From: an uncultured Lachnospiraceae bacterium
GTDB lineage: Bacteria > Bacillota > Clostridia > Lachnospirales > Lachnospiraceae
Length of the DNA stretch: 64,000 bases
Assembly: GCA_947631955.1 (NCBI GenBank)
Contig: CANRNJ010000001.1
Span: 434,001 to 498,000, forward strand
Reading direction: 5' to 3'
Shown here piece by piece: positions 50,864 through 58,790 of the stretch. Position 1 is the first letter of the stretch; each line of letters begins with the position of its first letter. The notes below the pieces were generated by a model. The model had not been told where the DNA came from. It made no database searches and saw nothing but the letters and a program-made list of their open reading frames with translations. Position numbers and translations under genes: made by a program.

Positions 50864-51847
50864 TCACAGGATCTCCAAAAACCGTATCGCCAGATAGCAG
50901 GCGGCGGTCACAAGCGCAAACACGGAAGCGCCGTAAGTGAGCACTTTTGCTTTGGATACCGGCGTCGCGCCGATCGTTTTGCCCGTCTGCCCGTTGACAT
51001 GGAACCGATATGTTTTGTCCCTATAGCGGTACAGATACTCCCACACCGGCATCAGCGCGTAATTGACGCCGCTCTGCTGCAGGTCCAGATCGCTTCGCAG
51101 CACTTTCATGGAACTGTACTGTATGCAGGAAGACCGCATCATCTCCTCGGACGCGCTGCGGGCCTTGGCCTTCGCCCTGTCCTCCAGTTCCGGCGCTTCC
51201 TGATTGTATATCTCCCCGCTGAATCCGGACATATATTTGGGGTCAAAGTCCTGAAGCGCGGCGTAATCATAGGGTTCCATCAGATCCATGACCCGGTCCT
51301 CCATCGCATAAGAAGCGTCCACCGGTACTTTGTCAAAATTCACATCCATCTTCCGCACCACTTCATAATAGGAAGTTTCGATATACTCCGTATTGCCGCT
51401 GCGCCAACTTCTTACCGTCGTCCCCTCGCCCACAAAATCATAACAGCCTTTGTAGTCGTAGAGCCAGAACGGAACGTAGACCCCTGTCATTTTTTCCAGA
51501 CTTTTGGTTGACATAAAATCAGACGGTGCAAACGTCCGCCTGCCAAATTCCTTGTCCAAGATCGCCACGGCCTGCTCCCTGCCGATACGGAAAGGAAGCA
51601 TCATCCGGGGCTCATAGACGCCTTCCACACGCTCGTCGAATACTATGTAACTGCCACAGTGCTCACACCTGCATGCCGAAGTATACTCCTGCACCTCGAT
51701 GGGCGCGCCGCAGTTGACGCACTGGGTCAACGAACCGCCCGAAACCGCATCCTGACTGTCTTCGCTCTCACAGTGCGGACAGTACATCTTCCCTCTGGAA
51801 GGATCGTATACCACATTTCCACCACAATTTTTACATTTAAAAATCAT
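50864..51847 (-). CDS. Zinc-ribbon membrane-anchored protein
   Basis: 327 residues. Two N-terminal zinc ribbons (CKNCGG...CPHC and CVNCGA...CEHCGS), a beta-rich middle domain (MTGVYVPFWLYDYKGCYDF; LMPVWEYLYRYRDKTYRFHVNGQTGKTIG) and one C-terminal membrane segment (VLTYGASVFALVTAACYLAIRFL). Similar proteins are annotated as TFIIB-type zinc-ribbon or hypothetical proteins and are often next to TPM-domain genes, as here. Function unknown. Confidence 0.75.
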   Translation of the reverse strand: MIFKCKNCGGNVVYDPSRGKMYCPHCESEDSQDAVSGGSLTQCVNCGAPIEVQEYTSACRCEHCGSYIVFDERVEGVYEPRMMLPFRIGREQAVAILDKEFGRRTFAPSDFMSTKSLEKMTGVYVPFWLYDYKGCYDFVGEGTTVRSWRSGNTEYIETSYYEVVRKMDVNFDKVPVDASYAMEDRVMDLMEPYDYAALQDFDPKYMSGFSGEIYNQEAPELEDRAKAKARSASEEMMRSSCIQYSSMKVLRSDLDLQQSGVNYALMPVWEYLYRYRDKTYRFHVNGQTGKTIGATPVSKAKVLTYGASVFALVTAACYLAIRFLEIL

Positions 51848-51898
51848 ATTTCATCCACCTGAATAATCTTTTGTCCGGCCAGCCTCCGTCCGGACATT

Positions 51899-52492
51899 CT
51901 AGGAAAAGAACGTGAGCCTGACCGCTTCCGCAATGCTCAGGACGCCGAATACGAAAAAGATAACAAATGATATGATATTGAGCGCGCGGGTGGGGATCCG
52001 GCTCTTAAGCCATACGCCCGCCGCCAGCCCGATCAGGTCCGCCAGTATCAGGCCCAGCGTACATCCAAGGAAGACCCACACCGCATTGAGGAGGCTGCCG
52101 CCTGCGTAATTGGCGGCCAGAGCAATGGCGGACAGCTGGGTCTTGTCGCCCAGTTCGCCGATAAAAAAGGAACCGAAAATGGCAAATACGGGGCCAAGAT
52201 CATGCTTCATCTGACGCTCCTCTTCTTCCCCGTCGTCCCCTTTGAGCGCGGTAAACGCGAACCAGAAAAAGGCGATTCCCGCGGCCAGTTTGATGATCCT
52301 CATATCGAGATAACTGCCCAGAGCGGCTCCCACGACGATCGCCATCAGGTTCAGCACCACGGTGGCAAGCCATGTGCCGGTCAAAATGTGCGCTGTCTTG
52401 TATTTTCCCGACATTGCAACGAGCAAAAGCTGCGTTTTATCTCCCATTTCCGCAAAAAAGATCGTAAGCAGAACCGTCACGAAAATAAGCAT
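51899..52492 (-). CDS. GDT1/TMEM165 family cation transporter
   Basis: 197 residues, six membrane segments in two repeats, each with the signature E-x-G-D-K-(T/S): FAEMGDKTQLLL and IGELGDKTQLSAI. The family exports manganese or exchanges Ca/Mn for protons. An acidic cytoplasmic loop (KGDDGEEEERQ) separates the halves. Only 78 bases precede it and I see no yybP-ykoY manganese riboswitch. Confidence 0.9.
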   Translation of the reverse strand: MLIFVTVLLTIFFAEMGDKTQLLLVAMSGKYKTAHILTGTWLATVVLNLMAIVVGAALGSYLDMRIIKLAAGIAFFWFAFTALKGDDGEEEERQMKHDLGPVFAIFGSFFIGELGDKTQLSAIALAANYAGGSLLNAVWVFLGCTLGLILADLIGLAAGVWLKSRIPTRALNIISFVIFFVFGVLSIAEAVRLTFFS

Positions 52493-52570
52493 ATCGTTCC
52501 CTCTTTTCTCTATGCGCAGTTATACATTATGACGCCTGCGCCGTCAGTCCTTCCGGCCTCCCTGCCCGGC

Positions 52571-53977
52571 TTATTCGCGGCCGTCCCAGCAATAGGTGCA
52601 CAACCTGCACCTGTCGATCCCGACCGAGGCGATCATGTCGTCCAGACGGTGATACCGCAGCGAGGTAAAATTCAGTTTCTCCCTGATCTTCTCCAGCATC
52701 TCGCGGTATTCCGTGCTGTCCGGGTCGGCATAGACCGACAGATTCGGATACTTGTTGTCCCCTTCCATCTCCTTGATCACACGGCGCGCGATCAGCTCCA
52801 TCTCCGACGTGGAGCGGGAGAAATTCAGGTACTTGCACCCGAACAGCAGCGGCGGACACGCCGGGCGGATATGGACTTCCCCGGCTCCGCTCTGATAGAG
52901 GAATTCGGTAGTTTCCCGCAGCTGCGTCCCGCGCACGATGGAATCGTCGATCAGCAGAAGGCTTCGATCCTTGATCAGATCATGGACCGGTATCAGTTTC
53001 ATCTTGGCGATCAGATCCCGCTTGCTCTGTATCGTGGGCATAAAGGATCTCGGCCATGTGGGGGTATACTTGATGAACGGTCTGGAAAAAGGGATCCCCG
53101 ACTCGTTGGCGTAACCGATCGCATGAGCGGTTCCCGAATCCGGAACGCCCGCCACGATGTCCGGCTTGACGTCGTCCCTCTTCGCCAGCATCGCGCCGCA
53201 GTTGTAACGCATTTTTTCCACGCTGATCCCCTCGTAGGACGAGGACGGATAACCGTAATAGATCCACAGGAATGTACAGATCTTCATTTCCTTGCCCGGC
53301 GCCACGATCGACCGCACTTCTTCCGGAGTGACCACGACCACCTCTCCCGGTCCCAGCTCCCTCTCCGGCGTATAGCCCAGATTCAGGTAGGCAAAGCTTT
53401 CAAAAGAAACGCAGTAAGCGTCCTCTTTCCTGCCGACCGTCACCGGCGTCCTGCCAAAGCGGTCCCTCGCCGCATAGATGCCTTTGGCGGTCAAAAGAAG
53501 GATGGTCATGGAGCCCTCGATCATCTCCTGCGCGTAGCGGATCCCTTCGATCAGATTATCCCTCTGATTAATAACAGCTGCTACCAATTCGGTGGCATTG
53601 ATGTCGCCGCCGCTCATTTCCAGAAAATGGCCGTGCCCGTTCCGGAACAGTTCCTCCACGATCTCCTCTTTATTATTGATCTTTCCCACCGTGGTGATCG
53701 CGTAGGTCCCGTGATGGGAACGGACGATCAGCGGCTGAGGTTCATAATCGGATATACAGCCGATGCCGAGGCTCCCGTGCATCGTATTGGCGTCCTTGTC
53801 GAACTTCGTGCGGAAAGGAGCGTTCTCAATATTGTGAATAGCCCTGTCAAATCCGCTCTCGCTGTTATAGACCGCCATGCCTGCCCGTCTTGTCCCCAGA
53901 TGGGAATGATAATCCGTCCCGAAAAACAAATCAAAAACACAGTCGCCCTTTGACGCCACTCCAAAAAAACCGCCCAT
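52571..53977 (-). CDS. PurF-like amidophosphoribosyltransferase paralogue, glutaminase nucleophile missing
   Basis: 468 residues from ATG at 53977 (GGGAGG nine bases upstream). The layout is that of PurF: N-terminal Ntn glutaminase domain and C-terminal phosphoribosyltransferase domain with the PRPP loop LLLIDDSIVRGTQL, VPDSGTAHAIGYA, and Fe-S-type cysteines (ICTF, ACPPLLFGC, CRLCTYC). But the N-terminus reads MGGFFG where PurF has MCGxFG: the nucleophilic Cys is Gly. The HNGN oxyanion region is also replaced (TTVGKINN). So glutamine hydrolysis should be lost; the enzyme may use ammonia, another amine, or be regulatory. True purF is presumably elsewhere. Confidence 0.85.
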   Translation of the reverse strand: MGGFFGVASKGDCVFDLFFGTDYHSHLGTRRAGMAVYNSESGFDRAIHNIENAPFRTKFDKDANTMHGSLGIGCISDYEPQPLIVRSHHGTYAITTVGKINNKEEIVEELFRNGHGHFLEMSGGDINATELVAAVINQRDNLIEGIRYAQEMIEGSMTILLLTAKGIYAARDRFGRTPVTVGRKEDAYCVSFESFAYLNLGYTPERELGPGEVVVVTPEEVRSIVAPGKEMKICTFLWIYYGYPSSSYEGISVEKMRYNCGAMLAKRDDVKPDIVAGVPDSGTAHAIGYANESGIPFSRPFIKYTPTWPRSFMPTIQSKRDLIAKMKLIPVHDLIKDRSLLLIDDSIVRGTQLRETTEFLYQSGAGEVHIRPACPPLLFGCKYLNFSRSTSEMELIARRVIKEMEGDNKYPNLSVYADPDSTEYREMLEKIREKLNFTSLRYHRLDDMIASVGIDRCRLCTYCWDGRE

Positions 53978-54060
53978 AGCCGTTTTCCTCCCATTTTTCT
54001 GCATTTACCGTTCTTTTTGCATGAATTTTTCCGTTACATCCCGCACTTTTTCCCGTTTGA

Positions 54061-54822
54061 TCACACAATCTCGCAGCCGCATCTGCCGCTCTCTTTCACC
54101 AGACACAGCGCCTTGTACGCTTTTCTCACCAGACTCCTGCAGTCGTCTTCCGCTCCGCAGAAAGAAACTCCCACGCTCACCGTCGCGGGCGGGATCCGAT
54201 CCGGTGTATGCAGCAGCCTGTCGTTGACGATCCCGATGCGTCTGCGGATGTCCCCCGCATCGCTCTTTTCCGCCGCAGGGAGCCATAAGGTGAACGTATC
54301 CCTGTCTGCGCGGCCGATCATGCGGGCGCCGTCGTCTTCCGACCCATCGGCGCGGTCAAACTGTCCGCTCAAAACGTCGGCGGCGTACCGATACACCGCC
54401 TCCGCCGCTTCCCGTCCGTGAAGGGCGCCGATCTCCCGGTATCTGTCCACGTCGCTGATCAGCAGGCAGCCGTGACCGGCCGCGCGGCGGATGCTCTCGT
54501 TGACGGCCCTCTCGAAACTCTTACGGTCGGCTATACGGACGACGCCGCGCCCATCTCCGCTTCCGGCAAGATCCGGGCCGTCCTGCGCCGCGCCCTTGTA
54601 CCATGCCGCAGATCCGCGTCCTGCCGCACCCTTGTACTGTGCCGCATCCCCGCGCCCTGCTGCACCCTTGTACTGTGCCGCATCCCCGCGCCCTGCTGCA
54701 CCCTTGTACTGTGCCGCATCTTTGTCCCAAGTCCGGCCTTGCTTATGTTCTTCCGCCTGTCCGGCGATCTTGTTTTTCCTGCTTATAAACCTGTGAAATA
54801 TTTGTACGATCTGTCTGTTCAT
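54061..54822 (-). CDS. Degenerate GGDEF-domain protein with 12-residue repeats
   Basis: 253 residues from ATG at 54822 (AGAAGGAAAT upstream). N-terminal basic region, then three and a half copies of DAAQYKGAAGRG, then a GGDEF-like fold (CLLISDVDRYREIGALHG resembles the D-x-D/N-x-F-K metal site; ATVSVGVSFCGAEDD). The GGDEF signature itself is replaced by GRADRDTF, so cyclase activity is unlikely. No membrane segment or signal peptide is seen. It lies upstream of the PurF-like gene. Confidence 0.7.
   Translation of the reverse strand: MNRQIVQIFHRFISRKNKIAGQAEEHKQGRTWDKDAAQYKGAAGRGDAAQYKGAAGRGDAAQYKGAAGRGSAAWYKGAAQDGPDLAGSGDGRGVVRIADRKSFERAVNESIRRAAGHGCLLISDVDRYREIGALHGREAAEAVYRYAADVLSGQFDRADGSEDDGARMIGRADRDTFTLWLPAAEKSDAGDIRRRIGIVNDRLLHTPDRIPPATVSVGVSFCGAEDDCRSLVRKAYKALCLVKESGRCGCEIV
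54594..54730 (-). repeat. 36-bp in-frame tandem repeat
   Basis: About three and a half near-identical 36-base units within the degenerate GGDEF gene, coding for DAAQYKGAAGRG. Copy number could change without frameshift. Confidence 0.88.
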
Positions 54823-54921
54823 ATTTCCTTCTGTTCGACTCGATGCGCTTACGCTAGACAAATTTCATACTACCATATAATCGGGGATCGCGCAAGCGTG
54901 CGGACGGCCGGGAAGGGCCTC

Positions 54922-55965
54922 TCAGGATTTGCGGATCGTCTGCAGGATCTTGCGAAGTTCGTCTAAGTCCTCCTGCGTAGTCGACCATGAAGCAGCGAAC
55001 CGCACGACCGTGTGCGTTTCGTCATACTTTTCCCAGAAACTGACGGCCACACGCTCTTTCAGCTTCTCCAAGAGATCGTCTTCAAGGATCACGAACTGCT
55101 GATTCGTCGGAGATTCCAGATAGAACTCTATGCCCGCATCTTTTATGATCTCTTTCAGCCGCTCTGCCATATCGACAGCGTGTCTGCCGATCTTTTCATA
55201 AAGCCCGTCCGTAAAGAGCGCGTCGAACTGTATTCCCAGCAGTCTGCCTTTGGCAAGCAGCGCGCCCTGTCGTTTCATCAGCGTAAGGAAATGCTTCGGC
55301 GCGTTGTTCTGCGGGAAAACCACCGCCTCGCCGCACAGGGCACCCATTTTGGTCCCTCCGATATAGAACACGTCGCACAGCCGGGCGATCTCCGGAAGCG
55401 TCAGATCCGCCTCACGGCTCATCAGGCCGCAGCCAAGCCTTGCCCCGTCCATGTAGAGCGGGATCTCATAAGCGGAACAGATCCGGTGCAGCTGCTTAAG
55501 TTCCGCGCGCGTGTACAGCGTGCCGTACTCGGTAGGATGGGAGATATATACCATGCCGGGGAACACCATATGCTCATGATTCCTGTCACTGTAAAAACCT
55601 TCCAGATATTTCTCCAGTTCCTGCGGCACGATCTTACCGTCCGTGTGCGGCAGTTCCAGAACTTTATGGCCGGTATATTCTATGGCGCCCGCCTCATGGA
55701 TGCTCACATGCCCTGTCTGCGCGGCGATCACGCCCTCATAGGGCCGCAGCATGGACGATATGACCACGGCGTTGGTCTGCGTGCCGCCGACCAGAAAATA
55801 GACGTCCGCCTGAGGGCATCCGCAGGCGGCCCTGATCTTGTCCCGCGCGCTCTCACAGTACCGGTCGCCGCCGTACCCTTCCAGATTCTCCATGTTTGCA
55901 GCGCAGATCCTCTCCAACACCTTGGGATGCGCTCCCGTTGTATAGTCGCTCTCAAATGAGATCAT
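54922..55965 (-). CDS. ltaE: Low-specificity L-threonine aldolase
   Basis: PLP-dependent enzyme of fold type I cleaving threonine to glycine and acetaldehyde. 347 residues, with the PLP-binding region FLVGGTQTNAVVISSML, YMDGARLGCGLMS and the lysine in DVFYIGGTKMGALCGEA. Standard length. ATG 25 bases after the stop of the small upstream gene. Confidence 0.92.
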   Translation of the reverse strand: MISFESDYTTGAHPKVLERICAANMENLEGYGGDRYCESARDKIRAACGCPQADVYFLVGGTQTNAVVISSMLRPYEGVIAAQTGHVSIHEAGAIEYTGHKVLELPHTDGKIVPQELEKYLEGFYSDRNHEHMVFPGMVYISHPTEYGTLYTRAELKQLHRICSAYEIPLYMDGARLGCGLMSREADLTLPEIARLCDVFYIGGTKMGALCGEAVVFPQNNAPKHFLTLMKRQGALLAKGRLLGIQFDALFTDGLYEKIGRHAVDMAERLKEIIKDAGIEFYLESPTNQQFVILEDDLLEKLKERVAVSFWEKYDETHTVVRFAASWSTTQEDLDELRKILQTIRKS

Positions 55966-55990
55966 GTTCTCCTCCCCGTTATCCGCGCCG

Positions 55991-56221
55991 TCAATACACT
56001 TTCGTGACTTCCTCGATCCCGTACAGTTCCTTGAAATGCCGCAGATCCGCCGCCTGGCGTATCAGCATCACTTCCTCAAACCGGCCGCTTGACTTGTCCT
56101 GAAAACCGGCCACCTGTTCGCCCGTACAGATGCTGCACCGGATCACCGCTCTCTGCCGCTTGGGATCAAATTCGACCCTCGGCGCATCCTTGCTCTTTTT
56201 TGCTTTTCCTGATCCAAACAT
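55991..56221 (-). CDS. Small conserved hypothetical protein
   Basis: 76 residues with a Lys-rich N-terminus, one C-x-x-C (CSICTGEQVAGF) and a helical C-terminus (EEVMLIRQAADLRHFKELYGI). Similar small proteins occur in Clostridia, sometimes with a misleading dehydrogenase label. SD AAAGGAAG upstream. Function unknown; probably co-transcribed with the aldolase gene. Confidence 0.7.
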   Translation of the reverse strand: MFGSGKAKKSKDAPRVEFDPKRQRAVIRCSICTGEQVAGFQDKSSGRFEEVMLIRQAADLRHFKELYGIEEVTKVY

Positions 56222-56435
56222 ATGCTTCCTTTCACCGGGTCTGTTCCTGCTGGCAGACCCTCTACGATTCTAATCATAGCAAAGAGCCTGCCTTGATTCA
56301 AGATTGATTCGGGCAGGATTTTTAACAAAATATTAAGAATCCGCGACACCTTTTATTAAGGAATCGCGTCTAATATAATAGAGTGCCGTTACACAGCCGC
56401 ACATCGAATAAAAATTACGAAAGAAACCAGAGCAG

Positions 56436-57467
56436 ATGGGAACAGTACATCAAGACAGACCGCATCAGAACAGGCCGCGCCAAAGCAGACCGCACCAGAA
56501 CAGACCGCACCAAAGCAGGCCGCTCCAAGACAGACCTCATCAGAACAGGCCGGGAAAAAACGGGCCGGAACTCCAGCTGTGGGACATGGACACGTCAAAG
56601 ATCCCACCGAGCGCCGCGCCAAAAGCCGCGTCAAAGACGTCGTTTCGAACCACCTCAAAAACAGCGCCGGGCGCACGGACAGCCCCGCGGCACACGGGCC
56701 ACAAGACGCCGCAGAGAACAGGCGCCGCCAGACCGGTTCAGTCCATTCAGAGAAGACGGGCCCGGAAACGGCGCGCGATAAGGAACCGCTGTCTGTTTTT
56801 GGCAGTATTTCTGCTGTTTCTGGTGGGAATATTTCATCTGACAGGATTTCTGTACCGCGGACTGCATACGCAGGGCCGGAAGGATACGAACGTCTTACCG
56901 GCGTCGGGCTCTTTCAGTGGAGAAGAAACGGACAATCCGATCGACAAGCCGGTATTTACCGTAGATCTGCTGGAACCGAACAAATATTCCCGTCCGGGGA
57001 CAAAGCTTAAGAAAGTAAAAAATATCTTCGTCCATTACACGGCCAATCCGGGGACGAACGCGCAGCAGAACCGAAGCTATTTCGCCAATCTGGCGGAAAC
57101 CGGGGAACGCTCCGCCAGCGCTCATTTCATCATCGGCTACGAGGGCGAGATCCTACAGTGCATCCCGTTAAACGAGGAGGCCTATGCGGTCAAGGGCAGG
57201 AACGACGACTCCATATCCATCGAATGTTGTTATCTGTCCGACGACGGGGCGTTCACCCAATCGACTTACGATTCGCTCATTGACCTTCTCGCATGGCTGT
57301 GCGGAGAATACGGTCTGACCGAACAGGACATCCTGCGCCACTACGACGAGGGCGGCAAGAAATGTCCTCTGTACTATGTGGAACACGAGGACGAATGGGA
57401 ACTGCTGCTGGAAGACGTCGGCGCGGCCCTGAAAAGGGGAAATACGGATATCGCGGCCGACGAGTAA
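56436..57467 (+). CDS. Membrane-anchored N-acetylmuramoyl-L-alanine amidase
   Basis: 343 residues. The C-terminal half is an Amidase_2/PGRP domain: zinc His in NIFVHYTANPG, SAHFIIGYEGEILQCIPLNEEAYA, SISIECCYLSDDG, and the HYDEGGKKCPLYY end. Before it is a membrane segment (about 120-140, CLFLAVFLLFLVGIFHLTGFLY) preceded by a very basic stretch, so the domain faces outside. The first 40 residues are Arg/Pro/Gln/His repeats of five residues. The start is uncertain: the ATG at 56436 has only a weak ribosome binding site, and an alternative frame is also open across the repeats. Convergent with the esterase gene, three bases apart. Confidence 0.85.
   Translation: MGTVHQDRPHQNRPRQSRPHQNRPHQSRPLQDRPHQNRPGKNGPELQLWDMDTSKIPPSAAPKAASKTSFRTTSKTAPGARTAPRHTGHKTPQRTGAARPVQSIQRRRARKRRAIRNRCLFLAVFLLFLVGIFHLTGFLYRGLHTQGRKDTNVLPASGSFSGEETDNPIDKPVFTVDLLEPNKYSRPGTKLKKVKNIFVHYTANPGTNAQQNRSYFANLAETGERSASAHFIIGYEGEILQCIPLNEEAYAVKGRNDDSISIECCYLSDDGAFTQSTYDSLIDLLAWLCGEYGLTEQDILRHYDEGGKKCPLYYVEHEDEWELLLEDVGAALKRGNTDIAADE
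56455..56560 (+). repeat. 15-bp tandem repeats at the amidase N-terminus
   Basis: About seven units of the type CAGACCGCACCAGAA, coding for RPHQN/RPHQS-like pentapeptides in the amidase frame. Confidence 0.8.
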
Positions 57468-57470
57468 TCC

Positions 57471-58577
57471 TCACATCAGCGTTTTGATATACTTGCTCAG
57501 GACTTCCGCGGCCTGACGGTGGCACAGTGCGCCCGGATGGCTTCTGGAACCGACATTTGTGTCGTCCGTATCGGGAAGCTGCAGATAGGATACCTTATGG
57601 TCGCCCGTTTCGGAAGAATATTCATCGACCGCACGGCAGATCGGCAGCTGCAGGCTGGTCCCCAGCATCCCGCAGCACCAGATGATGTGCGCTGCCGGAT
57701 TGCACTCCCGCAGCGTGTGCAGGAATTTTTTCACGGAATCCCGGAAGAACTCCACATCCTCGGCGCAGTAAGACCCGTCGTCGTTCTTATGCATCTTGTG
57801 CCGTCTTCCGGACGCTTCATCCGTCCATTCTGGCTGGTCAAAGGAGCCCGCATCGTTGGTCCCCAGATTGGCAATGACGTAATCCGGCTGCCAGCTAGAA
57901 AAATCATTAGGTCTGTTTCCGCCCAGCCGCTCGTTTTTTTCTCCCGGCATCAGGCTGCAGATCTCCCTGTAATACTTCGGGACCGCACAGTCCGGATCGT
58001 TGTCCCATGAATTGCAGACGCCCCATCCGCTCTGCGAGAACACGCGGTACTCGGCATCCAGCATGTCCGCGGTCAGATATGTATAACTTTTGAGCGCGGA
58101 GAAAAACATGGGGATCCAGTCCTCTTCCTGCTTTGCCCCGAAAAGGCCCTCGCCCGACGTGATGCTGTCGCCGATAAACTCCAGTTTCACCGCTTTCTGC
58201 GCTACGGGATAGAACTGTCCGTCACAGCGCAGCGCATGGATATGGATATAGGAGTTCCCATCTCCGCTCATTGCCTGGAGGTCTTTGTAAAAACGTACAT
58301 TTTTTACCTTATCGGCGCTCATTCCGCGAAAGAGCGGGACCCAGTACCGCCCGGCGGGGAGCATCTGTCTTCCGATCCAGTCGCCGTTGACCGTATAGCT
58401 GAACCACGGTTCGTAGATGTCATAGGTCACTTCCACCTCCACCGACAGTTCGGTTCCGGACACGTTACATTCAAATCCGGAGGCCGTCCAGAAAAGGGTA
58501 AGCGGTTCCAGACATTCTGTGGTCCTGCCGTGTATTTTCAACTCCGGGATCTCTTTCAGCATCCAATCTCGCACCAT
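57471..58577 (-). CDS. SGNH-hydrolase, carbohydrate esterase family 2-like
   Basis: 368 residues from ATG at 58577 (GAGGAG six bases upstream). An N-terminal beta-sandwich domain (about 1-125: TLFWTASGFECNVSGTELSVEVEV) precedes the SGNH hydrolase with GDSITSGEG (nucleophile Ser), NLGTNDAGSF and SRSHPGALCHRQAAEVL (His). There is no Asp three residues before the His, as typical of CE2 acetyl esterases, which work with a Ser-His dyad. No signal peptide, so it may deacetylate imported oligosaccharides. Confidence 0.85.
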   Translation of the reverse strand: MVRDWMLKEIPELKIHGRTTECLEPLTLFWTASGFECNVSGTELSVEVEVTYDIYEPWFSYTVNGDWIGRQMLPAGRYWVPLFRGMSADKVKNVRFYKDLQAMSGDGNSYIHIHALRCDGQFYPVAQKAVKLEFIGDSITSGEGLFGAKQEEDWIPMFFSALKSYTYLTADMLDAEYRVFSQSGWGVCNSWDNDPDCAVPKYYREICSLMPGEKNERLGGNRPNDFSSWQPDYVIANLGTNDAGSFDQPEWTDEASGRRHKMHKNDDGSYCAEDVEFFRDSVKKFLHTLRECNPAAHIIWCCGMLGTSLQLPICRAVDEYSSETGDHKVSYLQLPDTDDTNVGSRSHPGALCHRQAAEVLSKYIKTLM

Positions 58578-58652
58578 AGCTTTCTCCTCACGCGTCTGAT
58601 CGATATCGATCGTATTTATTTTTATCTTATAAAGCCGCCGACGCGGTGTCAA

Positions 58653-58778
58653 CCGATATTTTCCACATCGGCCACACGCCGCGCCGGACATATGGTCATA
58701 TTTTCCATGCTGCCACGCGCCCGCCGGACACGCAGCCGTATCTTTCACGCTGCCGCGCGCCGCGCCGGACACGTTGTC
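58653..58778. repeat. Three imperfect 40-44-bp repeats upstream of the esterase
   Basis: Units start at 58653, 58697 and 58737; each runs through an A/T patch (ATATTTTCCA-like) into GCCGCGCCGGACAC. They fill the gap between the BceB-type gene and the esterase start, and contain no gene. Confidence 0.65.
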
Positions 58779-58790
58779 AGGCACTATTTT

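Noticed and set aside
52493..52570. Manganese riboswitch before the GDT1-type gene
   Set aside because: Only 78 bases are available and no yybP-ykoY-like loop motifs are seen.
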